DNA from: Microbacterium sp. ProA8
Lineage (GTDB): Bacteria > Actinomycetota > Actinomycetes > Actinomycetales > Microbacteriaceae
Direction of reading: 5' to 3'
NCBI RefSeq assembly: GCF_039905635.1
Contig: NZ_CP157000.1
Coordinates: 3,906,001-3,970,000, forward strand
Length of the DNA stretch: 64,000 nucleotides
Part shown: positions 25,775 through 34,116 of the stretch, piece by piece
Numbering within the stretch: position 1 is the stretch's first letter
Layout: the number at the start of each line of letters is the position of its first letter
Program-made: the position numbers and the translations under genes
Notes under the pieces: model-generated
Database searches by the model: none
The model's input: the letters and a program-made list of their open reading frames with translations, nothing else
Told to the model about the DNA's origin: nothing

Positions 25775-25836
25775 TGATGAGAAGGCTTTCATGGAGCGGA
25801 TGCCGGAGGCCGAGGCATCCGTTCGGTTCCGGTTCT

Positions 25837-25850
25837 CGCAACCGCTTGCA
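25837..25850. promoter_or_regulatory. Second LacI-type operator
   Basis: CGCAACCGCTTGCA differs from TGNAANCGNTTNCA only at the first base. Its centre lies 76 bp from the promoter operator, close to a whole number of helical turns, so looping by a tetrameric or paired repressor is possible. Confidence 0.5.
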
Positions 25851-25871
25851 CCGCGGGATTGCGCGCTCCCA

Positions 25872-25910
25872 CCGGTCGTTGAGCGAGCGAGGAACGAGCG
25901 AGACGAAACG
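25872..25910. repeat. Dispersed GTTGAGCGAGC repeat
   Basis: An intact copy opening GGTCGTTGAGCGAGC and ending GAGACGAAACGG lies between the pullulanase promoter and the phosphotransferase gene. Confidence 0.85.
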
Positions 25911-25929
25911 GTGCCGCGCGCGGTCCGCT

Positions 25930-26676
25930 TCAGTAGTCCCGCATTCGCGCGCGGAGCACGTCGAACTCGCAGCCCGGCACATCCGGATCGAAGCCGTGCT
26001 CGATCAGCCAGCGCGACGCGGTCAGGCTGCGCAGCGACCACCAGGCGCGGATCACCTCGCGGTCCGCGTCCTGGCCGTAGCCCGCGAGCAGATCGTCCAG
26101 GCGCTCCTCGTGCCCGAGCGTCAGGATGGCCAGATCGAACATCGCGTCGCCGGGCGCCGCCTCGGACCAGTCGATGATGCCGGTGACCTGGTCGCCGTCG
26201 ACGAAGACGTGGGTGATCTGCAGGTCGCCGTGCATGAACACGGGCTTCCACTGTCGCAGCGCGCCCTCGGCGATCTCGCGGTTGCGCCGGATCACCTCGG
26301 CGGGCAGAACGGCGTGCTCGAGAAGCCACGCGGACTCCGTTTCGAGCTCCGCCGCCAGGTCGTCGAGCCGGGGCCCCGGCCACGGCGGCAGCGGCGCGTC
26401 GTGCAGCCGCCGTATCGCGGCACCCGCAGCGGCCCACGCCGTCGACGACGCGGGCGACGGTTCACCGAGGATGCCGAGCGCGGTGCCGGGAACCGCGGCG
26501 ATCGCCAGCACGGGCGGCTCGCGCCAGAGGACCGCCGGCGTCGGGATCGGCGCCAGCGCCATCGCCCGCACCTCGATGTCGGCATGCGCCGGGTCGGCGT
26601 CCACCTTCAGGAAGACGTCGCCGACGCGCAGCGTCGCCCGCTGGCTGTGGGCGACGACGACCTCGACCTCTTCCAT
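25930..26676 (-). CDS. APH-family phosphotransferase
   Basis: The protein has 248 residues and a kinase-like fold. The catalytic loop is FMHGDLQITHVFVDGDQVTGIIDWSEAAPGD, with the HGD Asp as base and the later IDW Asp as metal ligand. The HGDL..H variant is common in uncharacterised APH/fructosamine-kinase relatives. The substrate is unknown, and a role in aminoglycoside resistance should not be assumed. The ATG at 26676 is preferred to 26685 because CAGGAT, a -10-like hexamer, then lies 7 nt upstream. Confidence 0.78.
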   Translation of the reverse strand: MEEVEVVVAHSQRATLRVGDVFLKVDADPAHADIEVRAMALAPIPTPAVLWREPPVLAIAAVPGTALGILGEPSPASSTAWAAAGAAIRRLHDAPLPPWPGPRLDDLAAELETESAWLLEHAVLPAEVIRRNREIAEGALRQWKPVFMHGDLQITHVFVDGDQVTGIIDWSEAAPGDAMFDLAILTLGHEERLDDLLAGYGQDADREVIRAWWSLRSLTASRWLIEHGFDPDVPGCEFDVLRARMRDY

Positions 26677-26711
26677 ACCGGCCATCCTGGCAGGGCCGGA
26701 AAGTCACACCG

Positions 26712-27890
26712 CTACAGGCGCTCGATGATCGTCGCGTTGGCCATGCCGCCGCCCTCGCACATCGTCTGCAGGCCGTAGCGGCCGCCGGTCGCCTCGAGCT
26801 GAGCCACGAGCGTGCCGAGCAGGCGCGTGCCCGATGCGCCGACGGCGTGCCCGAGCGCGATCGCGCCGCCCCACGGGTTGAGCTTCGCCGGGTCGGCGCC
26901 GAGTTCGCGCTGCCACGCCAGCGGCACCGATGCGAACGCCTCGTTGACCTCGTACGCGTCGAGGTCGTCGAGACCGAGACCGCTGCGCTCGAGGATGCGC
27001 TTGGTCGCGGGTATCGGACCGGTCAGCATCATCATCGGGTCGTCGCCCACCACGGCGAACGAGTGGAAGCGCGCCCGGGGCGTCAGCCCCAGCTCGGCGG
27101 CCTTCTGCTCGCTCATGATGAGGACAGCGGATGCCGCATCCGTGAGCGGCGACGAATTGCCGGCTGTGATGCGCCAGTCGAGGTCAGGGAACCGCGCGGC
27201 GAGCGCGTCGGTGCGGAAGGCGGGCTTCAGGCCTGCCAGCGACGCGGCCGTGGTTCCCGCCCGCACGGTCTCGTCGAACGCGACCGCGTCGGGGGCGCCC
27301 GCGAGCACCGGGACGACCTGCGAATCGAACGCACCCCGGGTCCAGGCATCCGCCGCCCGTCGATGCGACTCGGCCGAGAAGGCGTCGAGCTCCTCGCGGC
27401 TGAAGCCCCATCGCTGCGCGATGAGCTCCGCCGACACGCCCTGGTTCACGAGGCCCTCGGGATAGCGGCGGGCGACGCCGTCCGACACGGTGCCGCCGTG
27501 GGCCGACGAGCCGAGCGGCACCCGGCTCATCGATTCGACGCCGGCCGCGATCACGATGTCGTACGCGCCGGCGATCACGCCCTGTGCTGCGAAGTGCGCC
27601 GCCTGCTGGCTCGACCCGCACTGGCGGTCGATCGTCGCGGCCGGCACGGTCTCGTCGAAGCCGGCGGCGAGCACGGCCTGCCGGGCGATGTTGAGGGCCT
27701 GGTCGCCGATCTGGCTGACGCAGCCCATCAGCACGTCGTCGATCTTCCGCGACTCCAGCCCGTTGCGTTCGAGCAACGCCGTGAGCACTCCGGCGACGAG
27801 GTCGACCGGGTGTACGGCGCTCAGCGCGCCGCCGGGCTTGCCGCGACCCGACGGGGTGCGGACGACGTCGACGATGACGGCCTGTGGCAT
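26712..27890 (-). CDS. Acetyl-CoA C-acyltransferase (thiolase)
   Basis: The protein has 392 residues, a full-length thiolase. The nucleophilic Cys lies in DRQCGSSQQA, and the catalytic His and Cys in NPWGGAIALGHAVGASG and CEGGGMANATII. It cleaves 3-ketoacyl-CoA in fatty-acid or isoleucine breakdown. The MGCVSQIGDQALNIAR block marks a degradative thiolase. It lies 60 bp after the hotdog thioesterase but is separated by a hairpin. A TAGGCT -10 and an AGGAGG Shine-Dalgarno suggest its own promoter. Confidence 0.93.
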   Translation of the reverse strand: MPQAVIVDVVRTPSGRGKPGGALSAVHPVDLVAGVLTALLERNGLESRKIDDVLMGCVSQIGDQALNIARQAVLAAGFDETVPAATIDRQCGSSQQAAHFAAQGVIAGAYDIVIAAGVESMSRVPLGSSAHGGTVSDGVARRYPEGLVNQGVSAELIAQRWGFSREELDAFSAESHRRAADAWTRGAFDSQVVPVLAGAPDAVAFDETVRAGTTAASLAGLKPAFRTDALAARFPDLDWRITAGNSSPLTDAASAVLIMSEQKAAELGLTPRARFHSFAVVGDDPMMMLTGPIPATKRILERSGLGLDDLDAYEVNEAFASVPLAWQRELGADPAKLNPWGGAIALGHAVGASGTRLLGTLVAQLEATGGRYGLQTMCEGGGMANATIIERL

Positions 27891-27922
27891 GGGGACCTCC
27901 TGCTCAAGAGCCTAAGACGGTG

Positions 27923-27947
27923 CGGATGCCGCGGGCCGCGGCATCCG
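27923..27947 (-). terminator. Palindromic hairpin between paaI-type gene and thiolase
   Basis: CGGATGCCGCGG and CCGCGGCATCCG are perfectly complementary around one central base. As the loop needs about three bases, this gives an ~11-bp stem. It probably ends or attenuates the prp operon transcript. Confidence 0.6.
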
Positions 27948-27950
27948 TGA

Positions 27951-28403
27951 TCAGCCGCGCGTATCCGGCGTCGCGTACGTGCTGCGCTGCTCGATGACGG
28001 CGAGGGTGCAGCGCGAGATGCACACGAGCTTGCCGGCGGCGTCGACGATGCGGATCTCCCACACGTGCACGCGCCGGCCGATGTTGACCGGCGTCACGGT
28101 CGCCGTCACCCAGCCCGACGAGATCGGGCGGATGTGGTTGGCGTTGATCTCCTGCCCGACGACGTGGAACCGCTCGCGGTCCACGGCGAGGTAGCCCGCC
28201 CACGACGCCAGGGTCTCGGCGAGCGCGACGGAGGCGCCGCCGTGCAGCACACCCGCGGGCTGCACCGTGCGGTGGTCGACCGGCATCCGTCCCACCAGGG
28301 CGTCGTCGCGGATCTCGACGATCTCGATGCCGAGGTTCTCGATGAGCGTTCCCGCCGCCATCGCGCCCAGATCGACGGCATCCGCACCGTGCCAGAGGGC
28401 CAT
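27951..28403 (-). CDS. PaaI-type hotdog thioesterase
   Basis: The protein has 150 residues. The signature VQPAGVLHGGASVALAETLASWAG is the PaaI motif: the HGG loop binds CoA, with Asp or Glu on the following helix. It hydrolyses acyl-CoA esters and may release CoA trapped in dead-end intermediates of the pathway. The ATG at 28403 lies 4 bp after the prpC stop, so it is translated with the methylcitrate genes. Confidence 0.87.
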   Translation of the reverse strand: MALWHGADAVDLGAMAAGTLIENLGIEIVEIRDDALVGRMPVDHRTVQPAGVLHGGASVALAETLASWAGYLAVDRERFHVVGQEINANHIRPISSGWVTATVTPVNIGRRVHVWEIRIVDAAGKLVCISRCTLAVIEQRSTYATPDTRG

Positions 28404-28407
28404 CGGG

Positions 28408-29598
28408 TCAGTCCGCCGATTCCTCGTCGCGGTCGGCGGCCGCGAGGGTCGCGGCATCCGGAACGTAGCCCTCGATGTGGCGCTCGTCCGGGCCGTTGTA
28501 CGCCGACAGCGGGCGGATGAGCGCGTTCGAGGCCAGCTGCTCCATGATGTGCGCGGTCCACCCGGTGACCCGGGCGGCCACGAACAGCGGCGTGAAGGTC
28601 AGCGTGTCGAAGCCCATGAGGCTGTAGGCCGGTCCCGACGGGTAGTCGAGGTTCGGGTAGATCCCCTTGCGCGAGACGAACTCGGACTCGAGGGTGTCGT
28701 AGAGCGCCGCGACATCCGGCCGGTCGTAGTGCTCGACGAGGGTGTCGAGCGCGGCCTTCATCGTCGGCACCCGTGAGTCGCCGCGCTTGTAGACGCGGTG
28801 GCCGAAGCCCATGATCTTGCGCTTCTCGGCGAGCGCCTCATCGAGCCACGGTCCGACGTTCTCGGCGGTGCCGATCTCGTCGAAGATGTGGAGCACGGCC
28901 TCGTTCGCGCCGCCGTGCAGCGGCCCCTTGAGCGCGCCGATGGCACCCACCACTGCGGAGTAGAGGTCGCTGAGCGTCGAGGCGATGACGCGGCCTGTGA
29001 ACGTCGAGGCGTTGAACGAGTGCTCGGCGTACAGGATCATCGAGCGGTTGAACGCGTCGACGACGACCTCGTCGGACTCCTCGCCGAAGGTCATCCACAG
29101 GAAGTTCGCCGCGTAGTCGAGGTCATCGCGCGGCGCGATCGGCTGCTGACCGCGACGGCGGCGCTGACCGTAGGCGACGATCGCGGGAAGCACGGCGAAC
29201 AGCCGGACGCTGCGGGCCAGGTTCTCCTCCGCGCTGCCGCTCACCTCGAGCACCGAGCCGGTGCCGGCGAGGTCGCGGGCGCCGATGAGGCTCACCGCCG
29301 TGCGCACCTCGTCCATGGGGTGCGCGTCGATCGGCACGAGGTCGATCGCGGCGCGAACGTCGGCCGGCAGCGGGCGGTAGGCCCGCTCGGTCGCACGCAG
29401 CTGCGCCAGCTGCACCTCGGTCGGCAGGTCGCCGTGCCACAGCAGGTAGGCGACGGCCTCGAACGACTGCGTCGCCGCGAGCTCCTGCACCGGATACCCG
29501 CGGTACAGCAGCGAGTTCGTCTCGGGGTTCACCTTCGAGACCGCCGTGTAGTCGACGACGACTCCGGCGAGCCCCTTCTTGATGTCGGGTTCGGTCAT
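28408..29598 (-). CDS. prpC: 2-methylcitrate synthase
   Basis: The protein has 396 residues and belongs to the citrate synthase family. Catalytic motifs are ILYAEHSFNASTFTGRV, LKGPLHGGANE (catalytic His) and MGFGHRVYKRGDSRVP. The short length and position between prpB and a thioesterase in a prp operon point to 2-methylcitrate synthase, which condenses propionyl-CoA with oxaloacetate. Such enzymes usually also accept acetyl-CoA. An AAGGAGAG Shine-Dalgarno precedes the ATG at 29598, ruling out the longer frame. Confidence 0.9.
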   Translation of the reverse strand: MTEPDIKKGLAGVVVDYTAVSKVNPETNSLLYRGYPVQELAATQSFEAVAYLLWHGDLPTEVQLAQLRATERAYRPLPADVRAAIDLVPIDAHPMDEVRTAVSLIGARDLAGTGSVLEVSGSAEENLARSVRLFAVLPAIVAYGQRRRRGQQPIAPRDDLDYAANFLWMTFGEESDEVVVDAFNRSMILYAEHSFNASTFTGRVIASTLSDLYSAVVGAIGALKGPLHGGANEAVLHIFDEIGTAENVGPWLDEALAEKRKIMGFGHRVYKRGDSRVPTMKAALDTLVEHYDRPDVAALYDTLESEFVSRKGIYPNLDYPSGPAYSLMGFDTLTFTPLFVAARVTGWTAHIMEQLASNALIRPLSAYNGPDERHIEGYVPDAATLAAADRDEESAD

Positions 29599-29624
29599 GA
29601 TGACTGCTCTCCTTCGGAGTGCGG

Positions 29625-29700
29625 CATGTCCCGGAATCGGTCGTTCCGCGGGTGCGGGAGCGACCGATATCGGGACATGCGACGCGGCGTTCGGGACATG
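29625..29700. repeat. TGTCCCG repeat cluster B
   Basis: CATGTCCCGGAATCGG is followed by inverted CCGATATCGGGACATG and CGGGACATG, ending at the prpB stop codon. The outer pair can form a hairpin in the prpB-prpC intergenic mRNA. Confidence 0.7.
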
Positions 29701-29701
29701 A

Positions 29702-30601
29702 TCAGCGCTCGATCTGGAAGTTGAAGACGTCCTGGTCGAAGTGGTTGTACTGCTCGTAATCGATGAGGTCGTAGAGGTCGGCCCGGTGCTGCATCTCACC
29801 CAGCTTCGCGGTGAGGTGTCCGTCTTCGACGAGCGTATCGAGTGCACGGGATGCCGCGCCCATCGCGATGCGCAGGAGCGACACCGGCCAGATGACGATG
29901 TTCACGCCGACATCGCGCAGCTGGTCCGCCGAGAAGAGGTCGGACTTGCCGAACTCCGTCATGTTGGCGAGGATCGGCACGTCCACGGCGGCACGGATCG
30001 CGGCGAACTCCTCGAGCGTCCGCATCGCCTCGGGGAAGATCGCGTCGGCCCCGGCGTCCACGAGGGCCTTCGCACGATCGATGGCGGCATCCATCCCCTC
30101 GACGGCGCGGATGTCGGTGCGCGCCATGATGAGGAAGTTCGGGTCGCGCCGGGCGTCGGCCGCGGCGCGGATGCGCTTGATCGCGGTGTCCTCGTCGACG
30201 ACGGCCTTGCCGTCGAGATGGCCGCAGCGCTTCGGGTTGATCTGGTCCTCGATGTGCGTGCCGGCGATGCCCGCGTCTTCGAGGGTCTGGATCGTCCGGG
30301 CGACGTTCATGGGCTCGCCGAACCCGGTGTCGGCGTCGATGATCGCCGGCAGGTCGGTCATGCGCGCGATCTGCTGGCCTCGGCCGGCGACCTCGGTGAG
30401 CGTCGTGAGGCCGATGTCGGGCAGGCCGAGATCGGCGCTGAGCACCGCGCCCGAGATGTAGACGCCCTCGAACCCCTTGCGCTCGATGAGCCGGGCGCTG
30501 AGCGGGTTGAACGCGCCCGGGAAGCGCAGCAGCTCGCCAGTCGCGAGCCTTTCGCGAAACGCGCGGCGCTTCTCGTGCGCCGGGACAGTGGAGTACAGCA
30601 T
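29702..30601 (-). CDS. prpB: Methylisocitrate lyase
   Basis: The protein has 299 residues. The isocitrate-lyase-superfamily barrel contains PGAFNPLSARLIERKGFEGVYISGA, IDADTGFGEPMNVART, the catalytic loop NPKRCGHLDGK with its Cys, and ARTDIRAVEGMDAAIDRAK. It splits 2-methylisocitrate to pyruvate and succinate, the last step of the methylcitrate cycle. A GAGGAACG Shine-Dalgarno supports the ATG at 30601. A dispersed repeat occupies the gap to prpD. Confidence 0.94.
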   Translation of the reverse strand: MLYSTVPAHEKRRAFRERLATGELLRFPGAFNPLSARLIERKGFEGVYISGAVLSADLGLPDIGLTTLTEVAGRGQQIARMTDLPAIIDADTGFGEPMNVARTIQTLEDAGIAGTHIEDQINPKRCGHLDGKAVVDEDTAIKRIRAAADARRDPNFLIMARTDIRAVEGMDAAIDRAKALVDAGADAIFPEAMRTLEEFAAIRAAVDVPILANMTEFGKSDLFSADQLRDVGVNIVIWPVSLLRIAMGAASRALDTLVEDGHLTAKLGEMQHRADLYDLIDYEQYNHFDQDVFNFQIER

Positions 30602-30624
30602 CAGACGTTCCTCGTCGGCTCGGA

Positions 30625-30665
30625 GCGTTTCGTCTCGGTCGCTGGCGCTCCCTCGCTCAACGACC
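30625..30665. repeat. Dispersed GTTGAGCGAGC-family repeat inside the prp operon
   Basis: An inverted copy of the GGAGCGCCAGCGACC variant fills most of the prpD-prpB gap. An extra TCGCTCGAAGCGAGTCGAAGC hairpin-like tail follows immediately. Confidence 0.8.
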
Positions 30666-30698
30666 GCGTTCCTCGCTCGAAGCGAGTCGAAGCGCGCA

Positions 30699-32225
30699 TC
30701 AGAACAGGCCCTTCGGGGCGGGGGCAGCGGCGAGCACGCCGAAGTCGGCGACGATCGTGAGCTGCTGCACCTCTTCGGAGGTGAGCTCGGGCAGGCGCTG
30801 GGCGAGGTCGAGGAAGCGCTCGATCTCGTCGGCCGTGAGCACGGGCTCTGCCAGCAGGCGGAACTTGCGCACGTAGTCCTCGCGGGCGAACGGCCGCGCT
30901 CCCAGCGGGTGCGCATCGGCGACGGCGATCTCGTCGATGATGGTCTCGCCGTTCGTGAGGCGGATCTCGACGCGGCCGCCGAACGCCTTCTCGTTCGGAT
31001 CCTCCGAGTGGTAGCGGCGCGTCCACTCCGGGTCTTCGGCGGTCGTGATCTTGTGCCACAGCTCGACCGTGTCGGCGCGGCCCGCGCGCTCAGGCGCGTA
31101 GGAGTCGACGTGGTGCCAGCCGCCGTCCTGCAGCGCGACCGCGAAGATGTACGGGATCGAGTGGTCGAGCGTCTCGCGCGACGCGTGCGGGTCGTACTTC
31201 TGCGGGTCGTTGGCGCCCGAGCCGATGACGTAGTGCGTGTGGTGCGAGGTGTGCAGCACGATCGCCTCGACGTGGGCGGGATCCAGAAGCTCGGGGTTCT
31301 CGCCGTGGAGCTTGCGGGCCAGGTCGATCCAGGCCTGCGCCTGGTACTCGGCCGAGTGCTCCTTCGTGTACGAGTCGAGGATGCCGCGCTTGGGCTCGCC
31401 CTCCCCCGGCAGCGGCACCTCGTAGGAGGCATCCGGTCCGTCGAGCAGCCACGCGATCACGCCGTCTTCGCCTTCGTAAATCGGCGACGGTGACGTCTCG
31501 CCGCGCATCGCGCGGTCGACGGCTTCGACCGCCATCTTTCCGGCGAAGGCGGGCGCGTGCGCCTTCCACGTCGAGATCTCGCCCTTGCGGGACTGGCGGG
31601 TCGCCGTGGTGGTGTGCAGCGCCTGGCCGACGGCCTGGTAGATCGTCTCGACGTCGAGGCCGAGCAGCGTGCCGATGCCGGCGGCGGCCGACGGGCCGAG
31701 GTGCGCGACGTGGTCGATCTTGTGCTTGTGCAGGCTGATGGCGCGCACGAGGTCGATCTGGATCTCGTAGCCCGTCGCGAGTCCGCGCACGAGCGCGGCG
31801 CCGTCGGCGCCGACGTGCTGGGCGACGGCCACGATCGGCGGGATGTTGTCGCCCGGGTGCGAGTACTCGGCCGCGAGGAACGTGTCGTGGTAGTCGAGCT
31901 CGCGCACAGCGACGCCGTTCGCCCACGCCGCCCACTCGGGGCTCGTCTTGCGGTCGAGCGCGCAGCCGAACACGGTCGCGCCCGAGCCTCCCACCGATAC
32001 GGCGTGGTCGAGAGCCTGCTGGCGTGCGGCGCTCACGGGAGCGCGGGTGAGGGATGCCGCGGCCACCGCGGCGTTGTCGATCACGCGGTTGACGATCATG
32101 TCGACGACGTCGGCGTCGACCTCCACGGGATCGGCGGCGACTTCGGCGATGTGCCACGCGAGCTGACCCTCGCGGGCGAGGTTCTCGTCGCTGCGGTGGA
32201 CGCGGAGGTGATGGATGACGGTCAT
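30699..32225 (-). CDS. prpD: 2-methylcitrate dehydratase (MmgE/PrpD)
   Basis: The protein has 508 residues. PrpD-family blocks include [87 protein letters not shown] and RFRP-like [12 protein letters not shown]. It dehydrates 2-methylcitrate to 2-methylaconitate. The ATG at 32225 follows AAAGG and lies 10 bp after the gntR stop. The N-terminal extension visible in frame is translated repeat DNA and is not part of the gene. Confidence 0.93.
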   Translation of the reverse strand: MTVIHHLRVHRSDENLAREGQLAWHIAEVAADPVEVDADVVDMIVNRVIDNAAVAAASLTRAPVSAARQQALDHAVSVGGSGATVFGCALDRKTSPEWAAWANGVAVRELDYHDTFLAAEYSHPGDNIPPIVAVAQHVGADGAALVRGLATGYEIQIDLVRAISLHKHKIDHVAHLGPSAAAGIGTLLGLDVETIYQAVGQALHTTTATRQSRKGEISTWKAHAPAFAGKMAVEAVDRAMRGETSPSPIYEGEDGVIAWLLDGPDASYEVPLPGEGEPKRGILDSYTKEHSAEYQAQAWIDLARKLHGENPELLDPAHVEAIVLHTSHHTHYVIGSGANDPQKYDPHASRETLDHSIPYIFAVALQDGGWHHVDSYAPERAGRADTVELWHKITTAEDPEWTRRYHSEDPNEKAFGGRVEIRLTNGETIIDEIAVADAHPLGARPFAREDYVRKFRLLAEPVLTADEIERFLDLAQRLPELTSEEVQQLTIVADFGVLAAAPAPKGLF

Positions 32226-32235
32226 GACAGGCCTT

Positions 32236-33027
32236 TCAGTGGTGCGGCCCTTCGACGGGCTCAGGGACCGAACGGGGCGCGGGGGCCGCACCGGTCGCTG
32301 AGGCTGTCGAAGCGCCGAGGGATTCGAGGATGCTGTGGAGCGCGTTGTGCAGGTGCACGTGCGTGGCGTGCGCAGCGAGATCCGCGTCGCGAGCGCCGAT
32401 CGCGGAGGCGATCAGATGGTGCTCGGCGACGGATGCCGCGAGCCGGGCGGGATTGTCGCGCGCGAGTCGCCGCACCCGGACGAGGTGGGTGCGCACGGTG
32501 CGCAGGGCTGCGGTGAGGTAGTCGTTGGCGACGGCGGCATCGAGCGCCAGGTCGAACCGCTCGATGAGCGCGTAGTAGGCGTCGGTGCTGCTGACAGCTG
32601 CCGGGCCGTCGACACCGTCCCGGCGCTCGGACCCGGCGGCGACGTCAGCCTCGGATGCCGGGGACGCGCCGGAGGGGGCGCCGGCACCGTCGAGGTCGAC
32701 GCGGGCGAAAGCGCGGGCAAGATCGGCGAAGGCCACGGCATCCCCTCGCTCGGCGGCGAGGCGTGCAGCGGACTCTTCGAGCGCCCGGCGCACTTCGAAG
32801 ATCTCGCGGATGTCGTCGGCGTCGATCGCGGTCACGACCGTCACCCGCGGCGACTGCTGAGCCACGAGTCCGTCGGCCGCCAGGCGACCGAGCGCTTCGC
32901 GCAGCGGGGTGCGGCTGACGCCGAGACGCGCGGCCTGCTCGACCTCGCCGAGCACGGCCCCCGGACGCAGGACACCCGACTGGATCTCATCGAGGAGAGT
33001 CGCGTAGGCGCGGTCGCTGGCCCGCAT
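32236..33027 (-). CDS. GntR-family (FCD) regulator of the methylcitrate operon
   Basis: The protein has 263 residues. The N-terminal winged helix ([51 protein letters not shown]) is followed by an FCD ligand domain. Two features are unusual. A ~35-residue Gly/Ala/Asp-rich insert sits near residue 115. The C-terminus (GASTASATG, then SVPEPVEGP) is encoded by two copies of a dispersed DNA repeat. The ATG at 33027 is fixed by GGAGG 8 nt upstream, so longer frames are rejected. As first gene before prpD it probably senses a methylcitrate-cycle intermediate. Confidence 0.87.
   Translation of the reverse strand: MRASDRAYATLLDEIQSGVLRPGAVLGEVEQAARLGVSRTPLREALGRLAADGLVAQQSPRVTVVTAIDADDIREIFEVRRALEESAARLAAERGDAVAFADLARAFARVDLDGAGAPSGASPASEADVAAGSERRDGVDGPAAVSSTDAYYALIERFDLALDAAVANDYLTAALRTVRTHLVRVRRLARDNPARLAASVAEHHLIASAIGARDADLAAHATHVHLHNALHSILESLGASTASATGAAPAPRSVPEPVEGPHH
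32246..32316. repeat. Two GGTCCCTGAGC-family repeats at the 3' end of gntR
   Basis: Copies lie at 32246-32269 and 32293-32316 in opposite orientations. Both are translated as the last ~25 residues of the regulator. Confidence 0.75.
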
Positions 33028-33035
33028 CCGCATCA

Positions 33036-33040
33036 CCTCC
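33036..33040 (-). promoter_or_regulatory. Ribosome binding site deciding the gntR start
   Basis: GGAGG lies 8 nt before the ATG at 33027 but only 2 nt before the ATG at 33033, so 33027 is the likely start. Confidence 0.7.
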
Positions 33041-33059
33041 TCGTTCCACATCTCGGCCA

Positions 33060-33123
33060 GTGTATACATAAACCGGCGGTTACGCACCGATCCTCCCCTC
33101 ACACGCGGCGAAGGTATACAACG
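33060..33123. promoter_or_regulatory. Putative GntR operators upstream of gntR-prpDBC
   Basis: GTGTATACATAAAC (33060-33073) and GGTATACAACG (33113-33123) both centre on GTATAC, 51 bp apart. GntR/FCD regulators bind short palindromes of this kind. The first copy lies 33 bp before the gntR ATG and recurs exactly at 13656. Confidence 0.55.
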
Positions 33124-33160
33124 CCATCGCCGGGCGTGAGGAAAGCGTGAGGAGTATTCA

Positions 33161-33176
33161 CGAATTCATGAATTCG
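33161..33176. promoter_or_regulatory. Perfect 16-bp palindrome at the exporter promoter
   Basis: CGAATTCATGAATTCG is fully self-complementary and AT-rich, directly upstream of the TAGCGT -10 at 33180. The MarR-family gene at 35749 in the same operon is the obvious candidate binder. Confidence 0.65.
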
Positions 33177-33179
33177 GCG

Positions 33180-33185
33180 TAGCGT
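33180..33185 (+). promoter_or_regulatory. -10 box of leaderless promoter
   Basis: TAGCGT lies 7 nt before the ATG at 33193. Confidence 0.6.
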
Positions 33186-33192
33186 CAGCGCC

Positions 33193-34112
<920 letters not shown>

Positions 34113-34116
<4 letters not shown>

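Noticed and set aside
29702..31432. 576-residue frame for methylisocitrate lyase
   Set aside because: The first ~275 residues are Arg/Ser/Thr-rich shadow of prpD and repeat DNA. The ATG at 30601 has a Shine-Dalgarno and fits the family length.
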